DNA from: Fulvia fulva
Lineage: Eukaryota > Ascomycota > Dothideomycetes > Mycosphaerellales > Mycosphaerellaceae
NCBI RefSeq assembly: GCF_020509005.1
Contig: NC_063012.1
Coordinates: 6,014,001 to 6,078,000 of the forward strand
DNA: 64,000 nt
Reading direction: 5' to 3'
Shown here: piece after piece, positions 11,049-20,555 of the stretch
Position numbering within the stretch: position 1 is the stretch's first letter
Layout: each line of letters starts with the position of its first letter
Made by a program: the position numbers and the translations under genes
Notes under the pieces: generated by a model
Told to the model about the DNA's origin: nothing
What the model saw: the letters and a program-made list of their open reading frames with translations, nothing else
Databases searched by the model: none

Positions 11049-12068
11049 ATGGCTCCATCCACGGTCTCGGACTTCACGCCTGTCAAGGTGCGTGGTAAAC
11101 GACACTGCACTCCAGCTGAGAAATGGTACACCGGGAAGAGGCGAAAGCCTGCACTACAAAAGCGATCTCACCTGAGCACCGCAACCTCCTCCGTTCCACT
11201 TTCGACCGAACCGCGGAAACGCCGTCGAGTGGAAGGTGAAGATGACTCGCCGCTCGAGATGCTTCCCGCCGAGGTCATTCACCATATCTTCGAGTACTCC
11301 GCCAATGTGAATCTGCCGCTGGTCTCGCGACATCTTGCCGCAAAATTATCGAAGAGCACACACTTGGAGCTCCAGCTGACGGAGACTATACTATCACCTG
11401 TACTTCGTCGCCTGAGCAATGATGATCCTGGTGCGGCGCAACTCGCCGCTGCAACACGACTGCTGAACAGTCGCTTTATGACTTTCAACTTCTTCAAGTC
11501 ATGGCTACAGGTCCACAATCCAGCAGGACACCTCCACAAGCCTAATATCGAGCATGCTGACACAGATTGGCGTGCAATGTGGACGGCGCTCCAGCCCTCA
11601 TCAACTTTGCTTCCCCCGAGGAAGCTCTTATCGCCACCCTTCACAGAAGCCAAGTCCAACTTTCTGTCGGTACTCGCCCAGGAGTGGCCTGTCATCGCCA
11701 CCGTTGACCCTGTATACGGCGATTTCGCATTGCAAGGACTTCAGTGTGCTGTTGCTGAATGCCGACGCGACGTTGTTGCCGTGATGCTGCGCATGGGTGT
11801 TCCCGTGAGTACCGAGCTGCTACGAGTTGCTGTCATAGATGGAGGCTGTGATAGCCATGTTGTGCTCATGCTTCTCGAACGCATACCGCAGGCAGGTGCA
11901 TCTTGGCGCACTCATGAAGAGATCAATCTGCTTGACCCGTCGTTATGGGCATGGGCCGAGAAGGCTTGTAAGGACGGGAACGATAAGGGGCGTTGGCTGA
12001 TTGATCTGCTGCGCGCAAGACAACAGCGCAAGACTGCTGCCGAGCCTTCAGTGGAAGTATTGTCGTGA
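11049..12068 (+). CDS. F-box-like domain protein
   Basis: A single-exon gene of 339 residues starting at ATG 11049. The first about 60 residues are basic, with nuclear-localisation-like clusters ('KRRKPALQKR', 'PRKRRRVEG'). An F-box-like motif follows at about residues 68-100 ('LEMLPAEVIHHIFEYSANVNLPLVS'), which in known F-box proteins binds Skp1 in SCF ubiquitin ligases. The rest (about residues 110-325) is Leu- and Ala-rich and helical in character, with no repeat family that I can name. An ankyrin-like pattern is hinted at by 'ALQGLQCAVAECRRDVVAVML' but is not secure. Target and function are unknown. Confidence 0.72.
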   Translation: MAPSTVSDFTPVKVRGKRHCTPAEKWYTGKRRKPALQKRSHLSTATSSVPLSTEPRKRRRVEGEDDSPLEMLPAEVIHHIFEYSANVNLPLVSRHLAAKLSKSTHLELQLTETILSPVLRRLSNDDPGAAQLAAATRLLNSRFMTFNFFKSWLQVHNPAGHLHKPNIEHADTDWRAMWTALQPSSTLLPPRKLLSPPFTEAKSNFLSVLAQEWPVIATVDPVYGDFALQGLQCAVAECRRDVVAVMLRMGVPVSTELLRVAVIDGGCDSHVVLMLLERIPQAGASWRTHEEINLLDPSLWAWAEKACKDGNDKGRWLIDLLRARQQRKTAAEPSVEVLS

Positions 12069-12647
12069 ATACATATCAGTTCGTAGTATACAATGACCAA
12101 CTGCACGTGATTTCCTCTCCAATGATCCAAGCACAATGTCGTTCGAGAGCAACGCTCACGGACTGCGTCAAGACTCCAGAATCGCAAGTTCTTGACGGAT
12201 CGGCCGGCAGCAATTGATGCGGCTGGAGGTTGGGAGAACCCTGGACGAGTGTGTAGTTCCGTCATGCTACCCTGAGGTATAGCCGTGGATTAAGTGCGCG
12301 CTTCAAAGCATGTGTATGCATAGCCTGCTGTTGTAAGAGTATTGCGAGTTGTCTCGATGGATGAGATCTGGTGACTTGCAATGCACCTCGGATGTGACGT
12401 GGATTCTGATATATTGGTGGCCCGAGGAGATTCACCTTGTCAATTTGCCTTCCCTTCCCCCGGCCAGGCACGGCAGGCGAGATGGAGTTTAGGCATGACC
12501 AGTGCATACAAATGCAAGCATGCCAAACAGAGGAGCTCGTCGCCGTGACAGCGATGCATGCAAGTCAGTCTCAAATGTACGCTGCCAGCACCTCCTCTCA
12601 ACCTGGAACCCAACATCCACCACTGCTTCCTTCTGTTTCCTCCCACG
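12069..12647. other. Intergenic, no gene seen
   Basis: About 580 bp between two + strand genes. The open frames that cross it on either strand are short, overlap one another and match no family I know. It presumably holds the terminator of the F-box-like gene and the promoter of the deaminase gene. Confidence 0.6.
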
Positions 12648-13261
12648 ATGTCAGACGACTTCAAACCAGGACATGCTCGCCACGACACCGCTCTGATTCA
12701 CGGACTATCCTCTACAGAAGTCCAAAAGCTCTCGGAGACATGTATTGAGGCTAAAGCAAGGGCATACTGTGAGCATCGGGCTGGACCTTCTAGAGCAAAA
12801 CAGCGGCCTGACAACAAGCACAAGGCCCATACTCGCACTTTCGAGTCGGATGCTCACTGCTGCTGACGAACGGCGTTGTCGTACAAGGGGCCAACGTTGA
12901 AAATGCAGCATATCCCGTAGGCACATGTGCCGAGCGAGTAACCATTGCCACCGCGGTCTGCCAGGGAGCAAAGAAAGGCGACATCCGGGCGATAGCCGTT
13001 GCGACTGATATCAGTCCTCCCGCATCCCCTTGTGGGATGTGTCGGCAGTTCATCAGGGAATTCTGCGAGGTAGGCATTGTCCACGCTGCCTAGCTGGTAG
13101 AAATGTGATGCTTATCATTTGTCCAGCAACACACCCCGATCCTAATGTACGACAAGGACGGCAAGTCGGTAGTCATGACTTTGGAGCAACTACTTCCGAT
13201 GTCATTCGGCCCAGAGAAGTTGTTGAGCACTGAAGAGCTTTCCAATGGTGTTTCACGATAG
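12648..13261 (+). CDS. CDD1: Cytidine deaminase
   Basis: Three exons: 12648-12768, 12825-13069 and 13127-13261; introns of 56 bp (GTGAGC...CACAAG) and 57 bp (GTAGGC...GTCCAG); 166 residues. The enzyme hydrolyses cytidine and deoxycytidine to uridine and deoxyuridine in pyrimidine salvage and works as a zinc-dependent homo-oligomer. The catalytic site is complete: 'TCAERV' with Cys75 and Glu77, and 'PCGMCRQF' with Cys110 and Cys113 binding zinc. The substrate-binding segment 'PYSHFRVGC' is formed across the first intron, and 'GANVENAAYPVGTCAE' follows. The C-terminus 'LMYDKDGKSVVMTLEQLLP' and 'MSFGPEKL' is typical of eukaryotic homotetrameric deaminases. Confidence 0.95.
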
Positions 13262-13596
13262 CCCGATTGGATGGCGAGAACAAAATGTGTAGACCGATGC
13301 GGGCGATGAGACGGGATTGAGAGGATGACAGGATCAAAGGGCTGGACAGAATCGAAGAATGTATTGCTTACGCGTATACTGCTAGTCTTCCACCAAGGTA
13401 TCATCAAGGTGTGTCCCTCTACAGTACATACCGACATTTAGTACATGTATCGGAAGAAGCCATTTGATGTCTTGAGCCTCGGTGATGTCTGATGTCACGC
13501 CGAACTCGACTTCGGCTCAATTGAAGGCGAAACACATGCACTTCGAGGTGTATGTAGCTCACAAAGCTCACCACGCAACAACACACAGCCTCCAAC
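13262..13596. other. Intergenic, no gene seen
   Basis: 335 bp between the deaminase stop and the JAC1 start on the same strand. It must contain the former's terminator and the latter's promoter. I see no further feature. Confidence 0.6.
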
Positions 13597-14217
13597 ATGA
13601 GCAGACCTGTAGCACGAGCTATTGGCTCATTGTCTCGCAGAACATTCATCACCTCTCGAACAGCCCGGCAGCAAGAAGTTCCGCAATCGCACTTCGACTT
13701 CTTCCCGCAGACATACCCTCAAGGCCCTCCACCCCACGCGACCTTCACACCAGACCTCAAGCAACTGCGCAAAGAGTTCCTCCAACTCCAAGCAAAAGCA
13801 CATCCCGACCTGGCCCCAGCATCGCAGAAACGACACGCCGAAGCCTTGAGCGCACGCATAAACGAAGCATACAAAACGTTACAGGATCCTCTCAAACGAG
13901 CGCAGTACCTCCTTTCACAGCACGGGATTGATGTTGATGACGAGAGCGCAAAGCTATCTGAGAGCGAACTGTTGATGGAGGTCATGGAAGCGCGGGAGGC
14001 TGTCGAAGAGGCAGAGAACGAGGAAGATCTGATAGACATCCGTGCAGAGAACAGCGAGCGGATAGACAAGAGTGTAGCGATACTATCCGAGGCTTTTGCG
14101 CAGGAGGAAATGGACAAGGCGGCGAGAGAAGCGATAAAGCTGCGGTATTGGATGAATATAGAGGAGAGTATACAAGGGTGGGAGAAAGGAAAGGGCGGCG
14201 GCATAATCCATCATTGA
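13597..14217 (+). CDS. JAC1: Mitochondrial J-domain co-chaperone for Fe-S cluster transfer (HscB/Jac1)
   Basis: Single exon, 206 residues. Jac1 stimulates the mitochondrial Hsp70 Ssq1 and delivers the scaffold Isu for iron-sulfur cluster transfer in the matrix. The first about 30 residues are Arg/Ser-rich without acidic residues, a plausible mitochondrial presequence ('SRPVARAIGSLSRRTFITS'). The J domain follows, with 'FDFFPQTYP' and 'LRKEFLQLQAKAHPDLAP'; the His-Pro-Asp motif is at residues 69-71. The HscB C-terminal helical bundle begins near 'RAQYLLSQHGIDVDDES' and includes 'LLMEVMEAREAVEEAENEEDL', the region that binds the scaffold protein. It converges with the MFS transporter gene downstream. 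Confidence 0.95.
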   Translation: MSRPVARAIGSLSRRTFITSRTARQQEVPQSHFDFFPQTYPQGPPPHATFTPDLKQLRKEFLQLQAKAHPDLAPASQKRHAEALSARINEAYKTLQDPLKRAQYLLSQHGIDVDDESAKLSESELLMEVMEAREAVEEAENEEDLIDIRAENSERIDKSVAILSEAFAQEEMDKAAREAIKLRYWMNIEESIQGWEKGKGGGIIHH

Positions 14218-14527
14218 GGTAGAGAGCATATGACATGTTGTCAGGCCGCTAGTTGCGTTGTCGAGTCTGCTTGCCAGATGCAGATACGTGAGAATGTCGA
14301 GACTATGGCAGTATGCATGATACCGCCTGGTGGCCCTTCTGCGGCAGTCTGCTTGTCAACGTGTACTCTTGTATATCGTCCGGTTGTCTGCGGCTCCAAC
14401 GCGAGACGTAGTGCGCAATTAGGTCTCGAGATTGGAGAGCACGAACTGCAGAGTTGGTAAGATACGAGCTTGGCCGTCTCTATGCTGTGCCAATTATCTG
14501 TCGTACACTCTAGTGATTACACGCGTG
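14218..14527. other. Convergent intergenic region, no gene seen
   Basis: 310 bp between the 3' ends of JAC1 (+) and the MFS transporter (-). It presumably holds both terminators. No open frame of interest. Confidence 0.6.
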
Positions 14528-16630
14528 CTATTGACCATTGATCTTCTCCGATGCCTTCTCTTCTTCAATCGAGCCACTAGATGGCCCACTTATGTCGCCA
14601 TCGCCTGGCTTGAACGTTGAGACACCTTTCTTACCGCGAGTTCGCTCGAAGAATGTGCTCACTTCATCGCTCCAGTCATCATCGGCAACAGCCTCTTCCT
14701 TCTCAGCCCTGGCGGCCATAGCTGCTTCCCAATCAGCGCGCATTTCCTCGACTCTCTGCTCGTAATCCTTTTCAGCGTTGTACCGCTTGCCGAGACCCCA
14801 CATGCGTTCCCAGAGAGACAGATGTTGTGGGTGGACGGCGACACCGCAGTACTCCTCGTCGCGTCCAGCGCGAATGTATGCCCATCTGCGTTCTTGCTCC
14901 TTCAGGTCGAGACCAGTGGTATCTGGAAGGAAGACCCAGGTGAGGATGGCGCCAGCGAGACCAAACCATGGCACGACCAGGAAACGCATCGGGATGTCGA
15001 TGTAATTGTACAGCACAGCCGCGGTGAGAGCACCGAGCTTACCCCAAGCAGCGGAAAATCCGTGTGCAGACGCACGTACAGGTGTGGGGAACACCTCTGC
15101 GGCAACCAAGAAGGTGACAGAGTTGGGCCCGAACTGGTTGAAGAAGGATGACAAGAAGTACATGGCCATGAACTTGTGGACACCAGCGCCCTCGGCGTAG
15201 TATGAATAGTTGAATGCTGGAATGATGAAGCAGATGAAATCGCCCAAGAATCCAACAATTTGCATCCATTTGCGGCCGTAAAGCTTGTGGTCGATTAAGA
15301 ACGATGCGAGGTAGTATCCGACAAGCGAGACACCAATGTTGAGCAAATTCCAGAGCCAGTTGACCATGATCGAGGCGTCGTCCCCAGATATGGTCGAGAT
15401 GAACTCGCTCTGGAAGAGCTTGTTACCGTAGAAGAAGATGTCGTTCGCGTACCAGGCTCCTGCAGTCGCAAGGACACGACCGCCGAAGAACTGGAAGGTC
15501 ATTTTTAAGGATTTGACATCGTAGCCAGTAACGGAAGACTTCTTTTTGGCCGCCTGGAGTTGCTTCGAAGCGGATCGCATCTTGTAGGTACGGTAGTAGA
15601 CAAGCCAGAGAGTACCGACTGCTGGAATGGCAAACGAGACACGGTAAGTCCACTGTGCGAGTGTCTTGCCGTATGGTGCGCTTGAAGAACCGCCGTGGAA
15701 GATGAGGAGCAAAAGGATGAGGATAACTTGGTTGAACCACTGACCCCAGCCTTGCATAAGGAAAGCCGAGGTGACCTTGCGACCACGGTGCAAACGGTCC
15801 TCGCGGGTTGAGATCTTGCTAGAGCCAACGGCGTTCTCCATTCCAGAGGTGGCAGTCATGGGGTATTCACCCCCGACACCGACACCGTAGAAGAACAGAG
15901 ACCAAACGTAGCAGATGACCCAGCCGTCTGTGAAGAAGAACGTTAGCTCACGCGACTGCAGCAATTGGTGTCATCGACCTACTCAATGTGACGCCCCACG
16001 AGGCAGTCAGCATAACGAGACCCAAGAACATAATGACAGCATCCTGGATCAAACCCCATCGACGTCCAAGCCAGTCTCCGATAACACCGACGAGGATTTG
16101 GCCGACGATAATTCCACAAATCTCGAGGTAGTCGACGGCTTGAATCCAGGTCTTGTTACAAACAGTGTGGTTGTCCCAACAGTCTGGGAAAGCGCTTTGG
16201 AAGAGTGGCTTGACGTTACCGATGGAGAAGAGAACATAACTGGAGCTTTGTTAGCAAAGTCGTCAGGAAAAAGAGCTGATGCATCGTACCCTTCGAGAAG
16301 CAGACCCATACCAGGGATGACCATATTCCTGAAGTAGAAGCTGACGGGGGAAAGAGGATCGGCCTTGATCATGCGGCCAATCGACTTGAGCTCCTTCTTG
16401 GCCTCTTCGTTGTCAACCTTGCGGATGAAGTTGATGCGCTTGCCGAGCTTCATGTCGGCCCAGTAGGTACCGTCCTCGTCGTAGCTGTCGTCAGGCAAGA
16501 GCAGCGATCGGAAGACGGACGCCTCGTCGTTGTTCATGTCGCCAAGGTCTGCGGTCGCGACATGGTGGCCAGTTGTGTTGGGTCCATGAGGTGCGGCCAA
16601 GCCGTAGTCACGCATCGATGAGTCTCCCAT
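14528..16630 (-). CDS. Major facilitator superfamily transporter, phosphate/organophosphate type
   Basis: Three exons: 16630-16291, 16240-15983 and 15927-14528; introns 50 bp (16241-16290) and 55 bp (15928-15982, branch site CTAAC); 665 residues. It is a polytopic plasma-membrane type carrier. A roughly 130-residue hydrophilic N-terminus leads into the first helix ('GMGLLLEGYVLFSIGNVKPLF'). Then come 'AVDYLEICGIIVGQILVGVI' and the MFS loop 'GDWLGRRWG'. The signature 'YGVGVGGEYPMTATS' resembles that of PHS-family phosphate:H+ symporters. The large Lys/Arg-rich central loop, the second six helices, 'FLPDTTGLDLKEQERRW' and an acidic C-terminal tail follow. Substrate is not certain: inorganic phosphate or a phosphorylated metabolite are both possible. 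The ATG at 16630 is the first true ATG in frame. Confidence 0.85.
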
Positions 16631-19541
16631 GGTGACCCCGTTCGATGTCGTGATGTAGGTGTTGATAGTTACGTAGTCAACCGAAGCAAGGCGTCGAGCA
16701 GCTGGGCGTGACAAGCTTTAAAGCACGACAGCGCCCAGAGGTGTTCGGCGTTATTTAGCGAGATGGAAGCAACACCCGATCGATCTAAGATGCAGGTCAA
16801 ATCCTGGTGCGTAGGTGTCGCTGCACCCGGAGTGCTCAGCCGTTAGCGAGCCAGCACGTTGTGCGCAAGCAAGCGTTGAATGGCTGAGTGTGTACGGCAC
16901 AGCACGTTGGGTGTCGGTGCTGTACGCACGCCGGGCTGGTAGTCGGATGCAGCGGAAAGAGCTTGATGCTCGTGGCTAATATTGCGGGCTCCGTATGGAT
17001 GCAACACGGTTCTGTGGTGTGGTGTGGTATGCTCTGACGATGTACATGTAGCCACCGCTGCAGCGTCGTTGAGCTGATGATGAAGTCGCGCGAAGCAAGA
17101 AGAAGTGGCTGTGGCTGCCGTTGCTGGATGTGTTGGACCAGGGAAGCTGGCAAGAGCAAAGACTTAGAGTTTTCTTCAGCTGCCTTATAAGGGCCTGCGC
17201 GGGGGGGGGGGGCTCTCCAGAACAATGGTCCCAAGGCCAAGGGTATGATATGTATGTGGAGTGGATTCTCAGCGCGCGTTGAGCGCTGGGGAAAACTCTT
17301 ACAGTAGCCCTCCCACTACCATTACTAGCTGCTGGCAAATGATGGCCACGCGACAGCAGCGTTCAGCTCGTTGCCGTTGGCTGCCTCGCTCCAGCAGTAG
17401 TGCCCAGTGCCCAGTGCCCACATGCTTCCATTTGCCGGTGGCCCCGAAGACACAGCAACGGTTCCATCGCACGGAGATGGAAATGCTAGCCATGACGCTA
17501 TGCGCTGCGATTGCGCCGCGCCCACGCAACTGCTCCTGCAGATCCCGGGATACAGACGTGTGCTCGCAGCGTGGCGCAAGCGAACGACGGCCAAAGACGA
17601 GCCTCACGAGAATGGGCGAATGAGGTCCAGCGCAGCGAATCAAACAGCAGTGCGAGGAAACGTGCTGGAGGAGTTGGCTGTCGTAGCAGCGTAGCGGCGG
17701 CGATCGAGTCGGCCCGCCACCCACTAGTTCTACTGCACGCCAGCATCCTTCCCTTCTCTCATCTTCCCTTGCCTTCACCACCCTTGCTCGCCTTGCAGCT
17801 TGGTGTCGGAACTCTGTGCCTTCCTCGGTTGCTTCTGCGCCAGCAGACTTCATCTCATCCGCCGACACATGCCGCCGCGCACGTTACCAATCAACGTCCT
17901 GAAGGGCATCATCTTCGAAGGCCACCTCCCACCGCTCTCACCCTCAGCAACCATCACCGCTTCCTCCGCGCGCGGCATGTTCGGGTGTGAGACAATACTG
18001 TATGTACCACAAGCCAGCGACAAGGCTCACGTGGCGCGACATCTCTGCGCACACAAGCTTTCGTCTGCTCGCTTGGCCGACATAGCCCTGCTCGATGCAT
18101 CTCTTATGCGAAGCTTGGGAAGCTTGGAGCCCATCAGTCACGTCTATTCAGACCTCCATAGCACGCCGTGTCGTGTGTGCGAGAGGCACGTCTGAAGACC
18201 AGCAACATGGAACTCCCATCCCGAGGCCTGAAGAGCCCACGCTCAACAGGGCACTGTCCGGCGACCCACTCTCCATCTTGCGGGCAGTGTGGGCCGGCCA
18301 CCTGGGGGAAAACTCTGGACACGTCTGACTGACGGAATTCTGAGGGTAAGACTCGTCACACGAAATGAAGCGACACAGTGAGAACTATCCCCAACATGGT
18401 CGAGCTCAGATCTGAGCTCGATTACAGCCCGCCCGGCTGGTTGCTGCCCCTGCCGCAATGCCTCGGGCTCGACAGAGTAAGCTGATGGCAACCTGCTCAG
18501 AAGTCCGCTCGTGTTCGCAGTGTCCACTTTCAACAACCACGCGCAGGGTCCTAACGGCCCACGTGCACGTGTATGTTTCTGCACGAGTCGTGTCGGAGCT
18601 ACGGCTTAGCCACAACCTATTGCCTGCTTCTGGCAGCCTGTGGGTGACTACACGTAGCTGATCCCAATACCAGACATCATGACATGCTTCACTGGATCTC
18701 ACCTTCGCCAATAAAACAGCTGAATACCCAAGCATGAACCTCTGTTGCCCTCAGGAAAGACAATGCAAGCCATCCTTCGCCGCATACGCCCATCACAACA
18801 GTCGGCGGAAGGCGTTTACACTGCTCTCCAATCACACCATCGTCCTCATTGTATCAAGTCTCCTTGGTCTGATCAGGTCTGCCGTCCATTGGACCCGCTA
18901 CCGCACCTCTCTGCCAGCTCAGAGAGTGCCCCGCTGTGCAAAGCACACACTAGTGGGACATGGAGACCACGGAGCCTATTGGTCACTGCGGACATCAATT
19001 GAGAGCGGTTCACGACCAAGATTGTATCTCTCAGACAAGCACGCACACAAGGATACGAGTTTCGACTCATATCGAAGCGGTAATCGTCGATGTAGAACAA
19101 GACCGCCGCGCCCTAAAGGTCACCGTCGCGTTAACATTGAATGAGCTGAGTTAAAACTGACGGAGATTTCAGGCTCCGCCAACACCACTTCTCCATGAGC
19201 ACGTAGTGAGGAGCCGTTACACGAAGATAGCAGTCGATTAGACGGCTCTGATATCTTGCAACCAGGTTTCAACAGCTCAATCCACTCTTGCGTGTCAATG
19301 TTATGGTCGCATGATAGCAACTTTTTGACAGACATATCAAACCAAAGGGAAAATTTCGTATCCTCACTTCTGGCCCCCAGAAAAACCCGGAGCTGCATCA
19401 GCCAACAACACAAAAAGTCTAGGCGACCAGGCAATTCCACCTCGAGCGGGGTAGATTAAATTTGGGACACCTCACAGTATCGGACAACATTGACTGAATT
19501 CACTGAAAATCACCAGCCCACCAGTATCGCTACACATCACC
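16631..19541. other. Large divergent intergenic region, no supported gene
   Basis: About 2.9 kb between the MFS gene (-) and the methyltransferase gene (+). Many open frames overlap on both strands here, but none shows a family motif or a consistent coding frame. Visible landmarks are two CACGTT sites (16855-16860 and 16903-16908), a run of 12 G at 17201-17212, two abutting CACGTG hexamers (18560-18565 and 18566-18571) and a perfect 22-bp palindrome (18400-18421). A long upstream region or non-coding transcripts are possible. Confidence 0.55.
18400..18421. repeat. Perfect 22-bp palindrome
   Basis: An 11-bp arm ending in CTCAGA and centred on AGATCT reads identically on both strands from T18400 to A18421. 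It has no spacer, so a cruciform is less likely than a dimeric binding site or chance. It lies in the long intergenic region 1.8 kb upstream of the MFS start and 1.1 kb upstream of the methyltransferase start. Confidence 0.8.
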
Positions 19542-20345
19542 ATGAACCACCTCGCACCCGACGCCAACCTCTTCCTCAGCAAGCACATTCCAAGCTCCTT
19601 CCACGCAACTCCTCCCTCTCCCCAAAAGGTTCTCCACATATCCTGCGGTACAGGCGATCTAACCCACCAGCTCGCCAAAAAATTTACAGCCGCTCAGGTA
19701 ATCGGCATCTCCCCCAAATCCGTGGATGCCTCCCGTCACGGTCGACTGTCCAATCTCATGTACATCAAAGCCACGCTGGAGGAACTCGTGGAACGGGAGG
19801 ATATGCTCTTCTGGCCGGGGACGTTTGATTACATTTTCCAGCGGGGCGGGATGTGTTCGGTGGAAGGGTGGGAGGAGCATATTAGAATGGTGGTAGGGTT
19901 GCTTGGGGAGGGCGGTATGGTTGAAATGCAAGAGTTGGGGTTGGAGGTGTTTGCGGGACAGGGGAGGGACGGGATCGAGGAGGGGAGTAGTCTGAGTGAG
20001 GGTTGGATGTGGTTGACGGAGGCAGAGAAGGGTGCCAAGGGAATGGGAATAGATGTGAGATGTGGCGAGAGGCTTGCGGGGCTGTTCAAAGAGGCTGGAT
20101 TGGAGGGTGTGAGGGATGTTGTGTACAGGATTCCGCTGAGAGGTCCCGTCGTTGATGAAGCTGGTACAGATCTGCAGCAAACGATCAAGGCACATCAAGA
20201 CCTGCTGGAGAGGTTCTGCTCGAAGGGCAAGAGTGCTGAGGCCATATCCGGATTGAAGGAGAATGTTGCAGAAACGTTGGGCAGGTGCGAGGGTGGCGAC
20301 TTTACTCAGATGCACGTCGTGGTAGGCCAGAAAAAGAGCCCTTGA
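19542..20345 (+). CDS. SAM-dependent methyltransferase, class I fold
   Basis: Single exon, 267 residues. The N-terminal half carries the S-adenosylmethionine-binding motif I, 'VLHISCGTGDLTHQLAKKF' (about residues 30-48), and a downstream 'VIGISPKSVDASR' segment where the acidic ribose-binding residue would sit, here replaced by Ser/Pro. 'GTFDYIFQRGGMCSVEGWEEHI' matches motif II/post-II positions and 'LLGEGGMVEMQEL' motif III. The C-terminal half is helical and specific to this protein. It resembles fungal 'methyltransferase domain' proteins often linked to secondary metabolism, but no cluster genes surround it and the substrate cannot be inferred. An alternative is a diverged housekeeping enzyme. 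Confidence 0.8.
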   Translation: MNHLAPDANLFLSKHIPSSFHATPPSPQKVLHISCGTGDLTHQLAKKFTAAQVIGISPKSVDASRHGRLSNLMYIKATLEELVEREDMLFWPGTFDYIFQRGGMCSVEGWEEHIRMVVGLLGEGGMVEMQELGLEVFAGQGRDGIEEGSSLSEGWMWLTEAEKGAKGMGIDVRCGERLAGLFKEAGLEGVRDVVYRIPLRGPVVDEAGTDLQQTIKAHQDLLERFCSKGKSAEAISGLKENVAETLGRCEGGDFTQMHVVVGQKKSP

Positions 20346-20555
20346 TGCTATCATCAGGCATGGATCACAACAGCCCTCGTTGCGCCTTTTGTTGTTCGGC
20401 GGCTTCATAGCCGAGCCTACATGCTATATGTTTATCCTATACACGAAGGAAAAAGAAACGAGGGTTGCCCGATGATCGCTACATAGCGCCCAGCACCGAA
20501 AAGCTCCTACTCCGTGTACTCGTGAGACTCGTAACGCCATAGCCTGTACATGTGA

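Noticed and set aside
13262..14527. Operon-like grouping of deaminase and JAC1
   Set aside because: The genes are on one strand but separated by 335 bp with no functional link. Fungal genes are normally transcribed singly.
17299..18195. Open frames of 130-190 codons on both strands in the MFS/methyltransferase interval
   Set aside because: They overlap each other, have irregular composition and no domain. One + strand frame near 17870-18195 was considered as a small gene but nothing supports it.
19659..20408. A 249-codon minus-strand frame
   Set aside because: It lies antisense to the methyltransferase gene and has low-complexity Ser/Pro/His content.
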